Part shown: piece by piece, positions 1-6,475 of the stretch
Position numbering within the stretch: the first letter of the stretch is position 1
Layout of the letters: the number at the start of each line of letters is the position of its first letter
DNA from: Nitrososphaerota archaeon
GTDB taxonomy: Archaea; Thermoproteota; Nitrososphaeria; Nitrososphaerales; UBA183
Length of the DNA stretch: 6,551 nucleotides
NCBI GenBank assembly: GCA_029784825.1
Contig: JAFMAU010000090.1
Location: 1-6,551, forward strand
Reading direction: 5' to 3'
Position numbers and translations under genes: made by a program
Notes under the pieces: generated by a model
What the model was told of the DNA's origin: nothing
The model's input: only the letters and a program-made list of their open reading frames with translations
Database searches by the model: none

Positions 1-1
1 C

Positions 2-127
2 GTCTCGGCTGGGGCCACGGGGGAGCCGATAGACCTGGTCGCGCAGAAGATGGTCGAGGAGAAGAAGATACGCTTCGACAGGGCCAAGGAGCTAGTCGAA
101 GAGCTCTCGAAGGTCAAGAAGAGCTGA
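2..127 (+). CDS. C-terminal end of an unrecognised protein (5' partial)
   Basis: An open frame enters from the left edge and stops at TGA 125-127, leaving 41 codons. The visible peptide begins VSAGATGEPIDLVAQKM and continues into a highly charged segment rich in Lys and Glu (EEKKIRFDRAKELVEEL) that should form an amphipathic helix, ending in KVKKS. Codon use (AGG Arg, GTC Val, GAG Glu) matches the genes to the right, which supports it being a real coding tail. No catalytic motif is visible and I do not recognise the family. It is followed by a 59-bp gap before dedA, which carries its own TATA-like box, so the two need not be co-transcribed. Confidence 0.6.
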   Translation, partial: VSAGATGEPIDLVAQKMVEEKKIRFDRAKELVEELSKVKKS

Positions 128-154
128 GGCCCGAGCCGGTCTAGTCCTGGAACT

Positions 155-162
155 CCTATAAG
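155..162 (+). promoter_or_regulatory. TATA-like box of the DedA-family gene
   Basis: CCTATAAG in otherwise GC-rich DNA, with the TATAAG core centred 27.5 nt before the TTG codon at 187. This is the archaeal TATA-to-start distance when transcription begins at the start codon, so a leaderless mRNA is inferred. The box is also the main reason for choosing TTG 187 as the start. Confidence 0.5.
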
Positions 163-186
163 GGTACGACAGACGCGGATGCCAAA

Positions 187-960
187 TTGCAGCCGACAGC
201 GGAATCGGTCGTCCCCCGGAGCAGGTACCTCCTGGTCATCGCCGTCGCGACCTTCGTCGTGGGAGCCCTCCAGGCCGCAGACTTCATCGAGCTCCCCTTC
301 GGAGCGTGGTTCTCGGCGGTCAGCGGGTCGTTGTTCTCATCGGCCTTCCTGAACGGGTTCATGACCCAGTGGGGATACCTCAGCCTCTTCGCGCTCATGG
401 CTCTGGAGAGCGCATCGCTTCCGGTCCCGAGCGAGGTTGTCCTTCCCCTTGCGGGCTACTTCGTGTACGTCGGGACCATGAACTTCTGGGCGGTGGTTGC
501 CGTCAGCACAGCGGCGAGCATCACCGGCGCGCTGGTGGACTACTATCTGGCAGTATGGCTGGGCAGGCCGTTCGTGGTGGGACTCCTCAGGCTCTTCAGG
601 CTCCACAGGGGCGCCCTGGACAGGGCGGAGGCGTGGTTCGAGAAGTCCGGGCAGTGGACGGTGTTCGCAGCTAGGTTCGTGCCCGGGCTGAGGACCATCA
701 TCTCTCTGCCAGCGGGGCTGTTCCAGCTGAACATCTGGCGCTTCGTGGTGATGACCCTGGCGGGCTGCTTCGCCTGGTCGGTGGTCCTCGTGTACGCGGG
801 TTTTCTCGCGGGCTCGAGCCAAGGCGCCCTGAACGCGTTCGCGTCGTCGACGGTGATCATCGACTATCTTTCCGCCGCCGTGGCCGCGATGTCGGCAGCC
901 TATGTCGCATACTACTTCCTGGCGGGCGCCAGGAAGCCTACTCCATCATCGGTATCTTGA
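187..960 (+). CDS. DedA/SNARE-associated family integral membrane protein
   Basis: A 257-residue polytopic membrane protein of the DedA (SNARE-associated, PF09335-type) superfamily, whose characterised members act in phospholipid flipping and membrane homeostasis; the substrate here is unknown. Family signatures visible: E74 followed by LPVPSE (P79, P81, E83) and a glycine-rich helix; G114 and D118 in the next segment; and the hallmark [18 protein letters not shown] at about 160-177, with R163, P166, R169 and G177. Hydrophobic stretches lie near residues 14-31, 62-95, 99-125, 168-210 and 224-246. Length is usual for the family (about 200-260). No ATG lies near the N-terminus; TTG 187 is chosen because a TATA-like box sits 27.5 nt upstream, so the start is an inference. 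The last 23 bp overlap the end of hutU on the other strand. No functional link to histidine degradation is evident. Confidence 0.88.
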   Translation: MQPTAESVVPRSRYLLVIAVATFVVGALQAADFIELPFGAWFSAVSGSLFSSAFLNGFMTQWGYLSLFALMALESASLPVPSEVVLPLAGYFVYVGTMNFWAVVAVSTAASITGALVDYYLAVWLGRPFVVGLLRLFRLHRGALDRAEAWFEKSGQWTVFAARFVPGLRTIISLPAGLFQLNIWRFVVMTLAGCFAWSVVLVYAGFLAGSSQGALNAFASSTVIIDYLSAAVAAMSAAYVAYYFLAGARKPTPSSVS

Positions 961-2590
961 CGCCTTTCGCTTTCGCTGTCCGTATCGCTTCCTCGTAGCC
1001 CGCGTCCACGTGCCTGGCGACCCCGATCCCCGGGTCGTTGGTGAGGGCCGTCGCGATCCTAGCCTCAGCTTCCGGGGTGCCGTCCGCGAGGACCGCCAGC
1101 CCAGCGTGTATCGAATAGCCGATCCCCACCCCGCCGCCGTGGTGTACAGAGACCCACGAAGCCCCCGATACGGCGTTCAGGAGGGCGTTGAGGACGGGCC
1201 AGTCGGCGATGGCGTCCGAGCCGTCCTTCATCCCCTCGGTTTCACGGTAGGGAGAGGCGACGGACCCCGCGTCGAGATGGTCCCTGCCGATTATGACAGG
1301 CGCCGAGATCTTCCCTTCCCTTACCATGTCGTTGATGATCTTTCCGAACCTCGCCCTCTCGCCGTAGCCGAGCCAGCAGACCCTGGAAGGGAGCCCCTGG
1401 AACCTGACCTTCTCGTGCGCCTTTTTGATCCAGCGCACCAGGGAGAGGTTTCCGGAGAACTCTCGGACCACCGCCTCGTCGGTCGCGTAGATGTCTTCTG
1501 GGTCCCCGGAGAGGGCGGCCCAGCGGAACGGGCCCCTCCCTTCGCAGAAGAGCGGCCTGATGTACTCGGGGACGAACCCGGGTATCCTGAAGGGGTTCTC
1601 TACCCCCGCTTCGCTTGCCATCTTCCTGATGTTGTTTCCGTACTCGAACGCGACCGCGCCGGCCTGCTGGAGCCGGAGCATGGCCCTGACGTGCTTCGCT
1701 ATGGAGGCCATGGAACGCTCGAGGTACTTCTTGGGGTCCGAGGCCCTCAGGTCGGCGGCCTCTCTCACGTCCAGCCCCTCAGGGATGTAGCCCGCGAGCG
1801 GGTCGTGGGCCGCGGTCTGGTCGGTAAGGACGTCAGGTTTGAAGCCCGAACCCGCCAAGGATGGGAGCACCTCTGCTGCGTTGCCCAGCAGGGCGATGGA
1901 TAGCGGCTTCCCTTCCTTCGCCGCCTCCCTGGCCATCGATACCGCTTCCTTCGGATCCTCGACCATCACGTCGCAGTATTCTTTGTCGAGCCTGCGCTGG
2001 ATGGCCCTTCTGTCCGCTTCCACCACCAGGGCGACCCCGTCGTTCATGGTCACCGCAAGCGGCTGCGCCCCGCCCATCTCGCCCAGCCCGGAGGTGAGCG
2101 TGATCGTCCCCTTCAGGGAGCCACCGAAGTGCTTGGAGGCGACCGCGGCGAGGGTCTCGTAGGTGCCCTGGAGGATCCCCTGGGTCCCGATGTACATCCA
2201 GCTCCCTGCGGTCATCTGGCCGAACATGGTCAGGCCGCGCTCTTCGAGCTCCCGGAAGTAAGCCCAGTCCGCCCACTTGGGGACAAGCATGGCATTGGAG
2301 ATGAGCACCCTGGGTGCGGCCTTGGTGGTCTTGAAGATCCCCACGGGCTTCCCAGACTGTATCAGGAGGGTCTCGTCGTTGGCGAGGTCCCTGAGCGACT
2401 TGACGATTGCGTCGTACGCCTCCCACGAGCGGGCGGCCCTTCCAGTCCCACCGTAGACGATGAGGTGCTCGGGGTCCTTGGCAACCTCGGGGTCAAGGTT
2501 GTTCATCAGCATCCGGAGGGCGGCCTCCTGATGCCAGCTCTTGCATGAAATCTCGGTGCCTCGCGGCGCCCTGACCGCGTGCGTCTGCAT
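938..2590 (-). CDS. hutU: Urocanate hydratase (urocanase), EC 4.2.1.49
   Basis: Second enzyme of histidine degradation: converts urocanate to 4-imidazolone-5-propionate using tightly bound NAD+ as an electrophile, in the cytoplasm. The 550 residues match the usual full family length. Visible motifs in order: [10 protein letters not shown] near 10-19; YGGTGRAA at 46-53; [18 protein letters not shown] at about 129-146; [12 protein letters not shown] at 168-179; the urocanase signature [10 protein letters not shown] at 397-406 with the expected active-site Cys405; then [20 protein letters not shown] (435-454) and [16 protein letters not shown] at 482-497. Nothing is missing. ATG 2590 is chosen because the conserved N-terminus starts soon after it and a TATA-like box lies about 26 nt upstream, implying a leaderless transcript. 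It is divergent from hutI across a 55-bp gap and convergent with the DedA-family gene, overlapping it by 23 bp. Confidence 0.97.
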   Translation of the reverse strand: MQTHAVRAPRGTEISCKSWHQEAALRMLMNNLDPEVAKDPEHLIVYGGTGRAARSWEAYDAIVKSLRDLANDETLLIQSGKPVGIFKTTKAAPRVLISNAMLVPKWADWAYFRELEERGLTMFGQMTAGSWMYIGTQGILQGTYETLAAVASKHFGGSLKGTITLTSGLGEMGGAQPLAVTMNDGVALVVEADRRAIQRRLDKEYCDVMVEDPKEAVSMAREAAKEGKPLSIALLGNAAEVLPSLAGSGFKPDVLTDQTAAHDPLAGYIPEGLDVREAADLRASDPKKYLERSMASIAKHVRAMLRLQQAGAVAFEYGNNIRKMASEAGVENPFRIPGFVPEYIRPLFCEGRGPFRWAALSGDPEDIYATDEAVVREFSGNLSLVRWIKKAHEKVRFQGLPSRVCWLGYGERARFGKIINDMVREGKISAPVIIGRDHLDAGSVASPYRETEGMKDGSDAIADWPVLNALLNAVSGASWVSVHHGGGVGIGYSIHAGLAVLADGTPEAEARIATALTNDPGIGVARHVDAGYEEAIRTAKAKGVKIPMME

Positions 2591-2612
2591 GGGTCGTTGG
2601 CGGGCCGCTGGC

Positions 2613-2620
2613 GATTTAAG
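2613..2620. promoter_or_regulatory. TATA-like box between hutU and hutI, possibly serving both directions
   Basis: GATTTAAG is the main A/T cluster in the GC-rich part of the 55-bp divergent gap. On the minus strand it reads CTTAAATC and is centred 26.5 nt before the hutU ATG (2590). On the plus strand its TTTAAG core is centred 28.5 nt before the ATG at 2646. The midpoint of the two start codons is 2618, inside the box. The hutU assignment is fairly firm. The hutI assignment depends on ATG 2646 being the real start; a second candidate for hutI is GCTTATCA at 2648-2655. Confidence 0.5.
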
Positions 2621-2622
2621 AC

Positions 2623-2636
2623 TTCACGCCGGTGAA
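2623..2636. promoter_or_regulatory. Inverted repeat TTCAC-N4-GTGAA, candidate operator
   Basis: A perfect inverted repeat with 5-bp arms, TTCAC (2623-2627) and GTGAA (2632-2636), around GCCG. It begins 3 bp from the TATA-like box at 2613-2620. For hutU it lies just upstream of the box; for hutI it falls between the box and the start codon. A dimeric repressor or activator here could control both genes. This is inferred from position and symmetry only; a 10-bp match can occur by chance, and no clear second copy is seen in the hutH/hutG gap. Confidence 0.3.
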
Positions 2637-2645
2637 TGACCGACA

Positions 2646-3926
2646 ATGCTTATCATGTTTGACAGGCGCTCTTTCATGGGGGACCGGATGCACGACCTAG
2701 CCGTGATCAACGCCGGAGAGCTCGTCACCTGCGCCGGGAGTAGAGGGAGCGACGAAGAGAGGCTGGGCGTGATAGAAGATGGGGCAATGGTTGTAGACGG
2801 AAGCAGGGTGTCGTGGGTCGGGACCACAAGAGAACTGAAGCGGAAGTCGTTTGGGAGGCCGAAGAGGACCATCGACGCCGAAGGGGGACTCGTAACGCCT
2901 GGTTTCGTGGACCCCCACACCCATCTTGCCTTCGCGGGGAGCAGGGAAGACGAGCTCGAGAGGAAGGCAAGGGGCGAGTCGTACGTCTCGATACTGGCGG
3001 AGGGCGGGGGGATTCAGAGGACGATCAGCGAGACGAGGAAGGCGTCCGCCCGGAGGATTGCCGAGGAGTCCACCCAGAGGCTGCTGCAGCTCGCGGCCAA
3101 TGGCGTGACCACGGTCGAGGTGAAGACGGGGTATGGGCAGAGCGCCAGAGAGGAGCTCAAAATGCTCCAGGCGATTGAGATCCTCAGGAGACGGTCCGGC
3201 GTGGAGGTGGTCTCGACCTTCCTGGGGCTCCACGCAAAGCCCCCCGAGTTCCGCAAACCGGGGGAGTACGCCGGCTACGCCATCCGTGAGATGCTGCCTC
3301 GCGTGGCCAGTTCCAGGAATCCGCCCCGGTTCTCTGACTGCTTCTGTGAGGAGGGGGTCTTCTCCCAGGAGGACTGCGCGAAGTACCTGAGAGCCTCGAG
3401 GGAGCTAGGGTTCGAACTCAAAATTCACGCGGACGAATTCGCAGACTCGGATGGGGCATCGCTTGCGGCAAGGGTCGGGTGCACGTCGGCCGACCACCTT
3501 GGGAGGAGCAGCGCGGACGGAGTCGAGGCATTGGCGAAGGGTAAGGTCGTGGCGGTCCTCCTCCCCGGGACCTCGCTGTACTCTTCAATCCCGTTCGCGG
3601 ATGCCAGAGGGATGGTCAGGGCGGGGTGCATGGTCGCCCTGGGGACAGACCTGAGCCCAAACTCCTGGATCGAGTCGCCTCAGCTGGTGATGGGCCTGGC
3701 CTGCACGGGCCTCAAGATGACGCCGGCGGAGGCCCTGCTCGGCTTCACCGTCAATGCGGCGAAGGCGATTTCCAGGGACGACATCGGGTCGCTCCATGTA
3801 GGGGGCGAGGCAGACTTCGCACTTCATTCAGTCCCTGGATACAGGTTCCTTCCATATCGCCTGGGGGGAAGTTACGTGAAGAGAGTAGTCAAACGTGGCC
3901 GTGAAGTGTATTCGAGGACTGACTAG
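2646..3926 (+). CDS. hutI: Imidazolonepropionase, EC 3.5.2.7
   Basis: Third enzyme of the pathway: a cytoplasmic metal-dependent amidohydrolase that opens imidazolonepropionate to N-formimino-L-glutamate. It is 426 residues from ATG 2646. Visible: GFVDPHTHLAFAGSREDE with metal ligands H91 and H93; GGGIQRT (120-126); VEVKTGYG (157-164); KIHADEFADSDGASLA with H261 and E264; SADHLG with H284; VLLPGTSLYS (304-313); and ALGTDLSPNS with D334. From memory, B. subtilis HutI uses H80, H82, H249, E252, H272 and D324; the spacing here is nearly the same. The start is uncertain. ATG 2646 is favoured by its distance from the shared TATA-like box. ATG 2676 or 2688 (416 or 412 aa) would begin closer to the conserved DLAVINAGELVTC and could use the GCTTATCA box at 2648-2655. 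The stop interlocks with that of hutH. Confidence 0.96.
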   Translation: MLIMFDRRSFMGDRMHDLAVINAGELVTCAGSRGSDEERLGVIEDGAMVVDGSRVSWVGTTRELKRKSFGRPKRTIDAEGGLVTPGFVDPHTHLAFAGSREDELERKARGESYVSILAEGGGIQRTISETRKASARRIAEESTQRLLQLAANGVTTVEVKTGYGQSAREELKMLQAIEILRRRSGVEVVSTFLGLHAKPPEFRKPGEYAGYAIREMLPRVASSRNPPRFSDCFCEEGVFSQEDCAKYLRASRELGFELKIHADEFADSDGASLAARVGCTSADHLGRSSADGVEALAKGKVVAVLLPGTSLYSSIPFADARGMVRAGCMVALGTDLSPNSWIESPQLVMGLACTGLKMTPAEALLGFTVNAAKAISRDDIGSLHVGGEADFALHSVPGYRFLPYRLGGSYVKRVVKRGREVYSRTD

Positions 3927-5398
3927 GGGAGCTTTCCGGCCAGGGTCTCCTTCGCAATCAGCTCTATCTCGCCCCCCTGGGCCCTGTCGCCCCTGAGGAG
4001 CGGAGAGTGGGCTCGGACGAAGGCGCTGACCTTCCTGGCGTGTTCCGAGATCCCGCTCTCGTTGGAGCCCAGGATGTTGGAGGCGCAGATCAGCTCGACC
4101 GCAATGATTCTTGAAACGTTCGTGGCCACTTGGAGGCATTTCACGCCCGCGTTGACCCCGTGGCTCGCGTGGTCCTCGATGCCTCCGGAGACGCTGGCAG
4201 GGTAGGAGGACTCGGGGTAGATGTTCTTGGCGTTGTCGTTGGTCAGGGCGGTGGCAGTGTATTCGAGGATCATGAGTCCGGACTCGAGCCCCGGCTTCCC
4301 TGCCATGTACTTCGACTCAGGGGGAGTCCTGGAGAGCAGGTAGTGGATTCTAGCTAGTGAGATGACTCCCAGGTATGAGAGCGCGAGGGACATCAGATCG
4401 AGCGCCATCGCCACGGGTTGGGCGTGGAAGTTTCCCCCATGAAGGACGGAACCGTCTTCAAGAAGGACCGGGTTGTCCGACACCGAGTTCATCTCGTCTA
4501 CGGTGATCTTCTCCGCGAACCCAAGGGCGTCCTTGAGGGACCCGTGGACCTGAGGGGCGCAGCGAATCGAGTAGGGGTCCTGAGGGACCGGCTCCGAGCG
4601 AATTCGTCGGCTCCCCTTCCACATGGATCGTATCTCCCTGGCCACGAACGCCTGGCCCGGGTCTACCTTCACCCCTACGAGCCTTTCGTCGAAGGCCTGG
4701 GAGCATGCCCTCAGCACCTCGGCCGTCACCGCCAGTGTCGAGTTCGCCGCGCTGAGAAGGACATTCCCCCGATGGACGGCCACGCAGGATAGGGCGGTGG
4801 TGAAGGCTGTGCCGTTGATCAGGGACAGCCCCTCCTTTGCGCGCAGCTTGATGGGCTTGAGCCTCGAGGCGGACAGTGCCTTGCTCGAGTCGATCAGCCT
4901 GCCCCGCCGGTACGCCATTCCCTCCCCCAGCATCGTCATGGCCATGTGAGCAGACGGCACGAGGTCTCCCGATGCGCCCAGCGAGCCGAACTCCGGGACG
5001 TAGGGGGTTACGCCGCGATTGAGCATGCCGATGACCAACTCAGCCACGTCCTTGCGGACGGCGCTGTTGCCGTTGAGGAGACTGTTCAATCTGATGAGCA
5101 TCGCAGCGCGAACTACCTCCGGTGGGAGCGGAGTTCCGACCCCTGCGGAGTGGCTGCGGATGAGGTTGAGCTGAAGTTCCTCGAGGTTCTCGGGTCTGAC
5201 CACCTTGTCAGAAAGTGAGCCGAACCCGGTGTTTACCCCATAGACTACCTCTCCCCTGGAGAGCTTCTCCTCGAGCAGAGCACGTAGCTTCTCCATGTGT
5301 TTGAGGCTGGCGGGGCTCGCCTTGACCTCGGCCCCTCGTTCGGCTACATCGATCGCCGAGGCGAGGGTGAGGGAGCGCCCGTCGACGGCTACGACCAA
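3923..5398 (-). CDS. hutH: Histidine ammonia-lyase (histidase), EC 4.3.1.3
   Basis: First enzyme of the pathway: non-oxidative deamination of L-histidine to trans-urocanate and ammonia, using the autocatalytic MIO cofactor. It has 491 residues, slightly below the usual ~505-510. Visible: YGVNTGFG with Y53; RSHSAGVG with H83; GSLGASGDLVPSAH with the MIO triad A142-S143-G144; LINGT with N195; QDPYSIRCAPQVHG with Q274, Y277 and R280; GGNFHAQP with F325; and EDH with E408. From memory, P. putida HutH has Y53, H83, A142-S143-G144 and N195 at the same numbers, which supports the TTG start at 5398, as does a TATA-like box 27.5 nt upstream. Oddities: PS follows the MIO loop where PL is usual, and GGIEDH replaces the common bacterial ANQEDH. 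Another aromatic ammonia-lyase is possible on sequence alone, but the hut context and H83 favour histidine. Confidence 0.95.
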   Translation of the reverse strand: MVVAVDGRSLTLASAIDVAERGAEVKASPASLKHMEKLRALLEEKLSRGEVVYGVNTGFGSLSDKVVRPENLEELQLNLIRSHSAGVGTPLPPEVVRAAMLIRLNSLLNGNSAVRKDVAELVIGMLNRGVTPYVPEFGSLGASGDLVPSAHMAMTMLGEGMAYRRGRLIDSSKALSASRLKPIKLRAKEGLSLINGTAFTTALSCVAVHRGNVLLSAANSTLAVTAEVLRACSQAFDERLVGVKVDPGQAFVAREIRSMWKGSRRIRSEPVPQDPYSIRCAPQVHGSLKDALGFAEKITVDEMNSVSDNPVLLEDGSVLHGGNFHAQPVAMALDLMSLALSYLGVISLARIHYLLSRTPPESKYMAGKPGLESGLMILEYTATALTNDNAKNIYPESSYPASVSGGIEDHASHGVNAGVKCLQVATNVSRIIAVELICASNILGSNESGISEHARKVSAFVRAHSPLLRGDRAQGGEIELIAKETLAGKLP

Positions 5399-5420
5399 CG
5401 GACCGACCCCTTCCTGAGCC

Positions 5421-5430
5421 CGATAAATAG
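5421..5430 (-). promoter_or_regulatory. TATA-like box of hutH
   Basis: On the minus strand it reads CTATTTATCG, a good match to archaeal TATA boxes, centred 27.5 nt before the TTG codon at 5398. This implies a leaderless transcript and supports TTG as the hutH start; no ATG or GTG lies at the right distance. It stands back to back with the hutG box, 17 bp away centre to centre. Confidence 0.6.
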
Positions 5431-5438
5431 CTCACATG

Positions 5439-5446
5439 CTTTTAAC
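5439..5446 (+). promoter_or_regulatory. TATA-like box of hutG
   Basis: CTTTTAAC, centred 28.5 nt before the in-frame TTG at 5471. It is the A/T cluster nearest the hutG side of the 72-bp divergent gap and, with the hutH box, makes a pair of separate outward-facing promoters. Leaderless transcription of hutG is inferred. Confidence 0.5.
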
Positions 5447-5470
5447 CCGACCTACCCTTCGACGGGGCCG

Positions 5471-6418
5471 TTGAGGAAGGCTGCGGATTACGCTGCGCCC
5501 AGCTACCACGACCCCAACGATAGGCGGCTGGTGCAGATCGTCAGGCGCGCGGTCCGGCCACAGCCCCGGGCGGTGAACGTCCTTGGGATTCCGTTCGACG
5601 GGGCGGTGCTCGGGAGGAAAGGGGCCGCGGGGGGGCCCGCAGGGATACGTCAGGCGATGGTCGGCTTCTCGAACTACAACCCCGAGCTGGGGGTGGGAAT
5701 CGAGCACGCGAGGGTGTTCGACCTGGGGGACGTCGTGCTTGCCAAGGGCGAAGGCGTCTTGGAGGCTCACTCGGAGATCGAGTCCGAGGTGGCATCCAGC
5801 CTGGCGCCTAGCTCACTCCTCGTCCTATTGGGCGGCGACAACAGCGTCTCCCTTCCTGCCCTGAGGGCGAGCGGAAGGAAGCTCGGGAAACTCGGCCTGA
5901 TAGTGGTAGACTCCCACCTCGACCTTCGGGGGAAGATCAAAGGGAAACCGACCAATGGGTCGTCTTACGGGCTGGCGATCGAGGCCGTGCCGTCGCTCGA
6001 CCCCCGGAGAGTGGTGGAGGTCGGCGCCCACGGGTTCCTGAATTCGCGGAGGTACTTCGACCGGGCGAAGAAACAAGGGATATCGGTGCACACTGCCCAA
6101 GACGTCAGGATGGAGGGTGCGGAATCGATAGCGAAGGAGGCGTACGAGCGCGCTTCGAGGGGCGCAGATGCAGTCTACCTGAGCGTAGACATGGACGCGG
6201 TCGATCTAGGGCAGGTGTCTGGGGTGAGCGCGCCTAGTGCCGGCGGGTTGAGCTCCAGCGAGCTGCTTGGGTTCGTCTATGAGGTTACGAGGAAGGAGAG
6301 GGTCGCGGCAGCAGACATCGTGGAGCTCGCCCCCAACCTTGACCCGACGGGAGGCTCCCAGAGGGTGGCCGCGACGGTACTGACTTACCTCATCGCCGGG
6401 TTCAATTCTAGGAAGTAG
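5471..6418 (+). CDS. hutG: Formimidoylglutamase (arginase/agmatinase superfamily), EC 3.5.3.8
   Basis: Last step of the pathway: hydrolysis of N-formimino-L-glutamate to L-glutamate and formamide, by a ureohydrolase-fold enzyme with a binuclear Mn site. It has 315 residues from TTG 5471, the normal family size. Visible: LGIPFDG (38-44); GGPAGIRQAM (54-63); LGGDNSVSLP (120-129); VVDSHLDLR with D147, H149 and D151; KPTNGSSYG (159-167); SVDMDAVDLGQVSGVSAPSAGGLS with D240 and D242; VELAPNLDPTGGS with E285. The usual GGDH ligand His is Asn124, which from memory also occurs in B. subtilis HutG; PTNG and the SVDMD...GGL region also resemble that enzyme. TTG 5471 is chosen for the TATA-like box 28.5 nt upstream; a start farther left would run into hutH and add non-conserved sequence. 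Agmatinase or arginase is the alternative on fold alone, but the hut neighbours make formimidoylglutamase far more likely. Confidence 0.9.
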   Translation: MRKAADYAAPSYHDPNDRRLVQIVRRAVRPQPRAVNVLGIPFDGAVLGRKGAAGGPAGIRQAMVGFSNYNPELGVGIEHARVFDLGDVVLAKGEGVLEAHSEIESEVASSLAPSSLLVLLGGDNSVSLPALRASGRKLGKLGLIVVDSHLDLRGKIKGKPTNGSSYGLAIEAVPSLDPRRVVEVGAHGFLNSRRYFDRAKKQGISVHTAQDVRMEGAESIAKEAYERASRGADAVYLSVDMDAVDLGQVSGVSAPSAGGLSSSELLGFVYEVTRKERVAAADIVELAPNLDPTGGSQRVAATVLTYLIAGFNSRK

Positions 6419-6464
6419 CGGCCGGGCCTATTCCCACAGCAGCCGCGCGCACATCTTCTCATTC

Positions 6465-6475
6465 AGAAGTAAAAG
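6465..6475 (-). terminator. T-rich tract after the tRNA-Gly 3' end
   Basis: On the minus strand, immediately after the tRNA discriminator base, the sequence reads CTTTTACTTCT. Archaeal RNA polymerase commonly terminates at such short oligo-T tracts after stable RNA genes, without a hairpin. It is short and unverified. It lies in the 57-bp gap between the convergent hutG and tRNA genes. Confidence 0.4.

Noticed and set aside
156..398. 80-codon minus-strand open frame over the dedA start, and a 161-codon one at 337-822
   Set aside because: Both are shadows of the DedA-family gene, with no motif and compositions typical of antisense frames.
902..1903. A 333-codon plus-strand open frame
   Set aside because: It is antisense to hutU, whose urocanase motifs are unmistakable. 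The frame is rich in Arg, Pro, Gly and Asp, as expected from antisense reading of GC-rich coding DNA, and has no recognisable motif.
3923..5398. Phenylalanine or tyrosine ammonia-lyase as the identity of this gene
   Set aside because: H83 and the Q274/Y277/R280 set fit histidase, length is that of HutH, and three other hut enzymes surround it. The divergent ANQEDH-equivalent region keeps a small doubt, recorded as a finding.
5429..5440. AGC-N6-GCT inverted repeat in the hutH/hutG gap as a second operator
   Set aside because: The arms are only 3 bp and it does not match the hutU/hutI repeat beyond a TCAC, so chance explains it.
5297..5470. N-terminal extension of hutG back to an upstream ATG
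   Set aside because: It would overlap hutH by about 100 bp, adds sequence unlike the family, runs through both TATA-like boxes, and has no promoter of its own. TTG 5471 gives normal length and promoter spacing.
6455..6469. CTTCT-CATTC-AGAAG hairpin downstream of hutG as an intrinsic terminator
   Set aside because: The stem is only 5 bp and A/T-rich with no T-run after it on the plus strand; archaeal termination does not rely on such hairpins.
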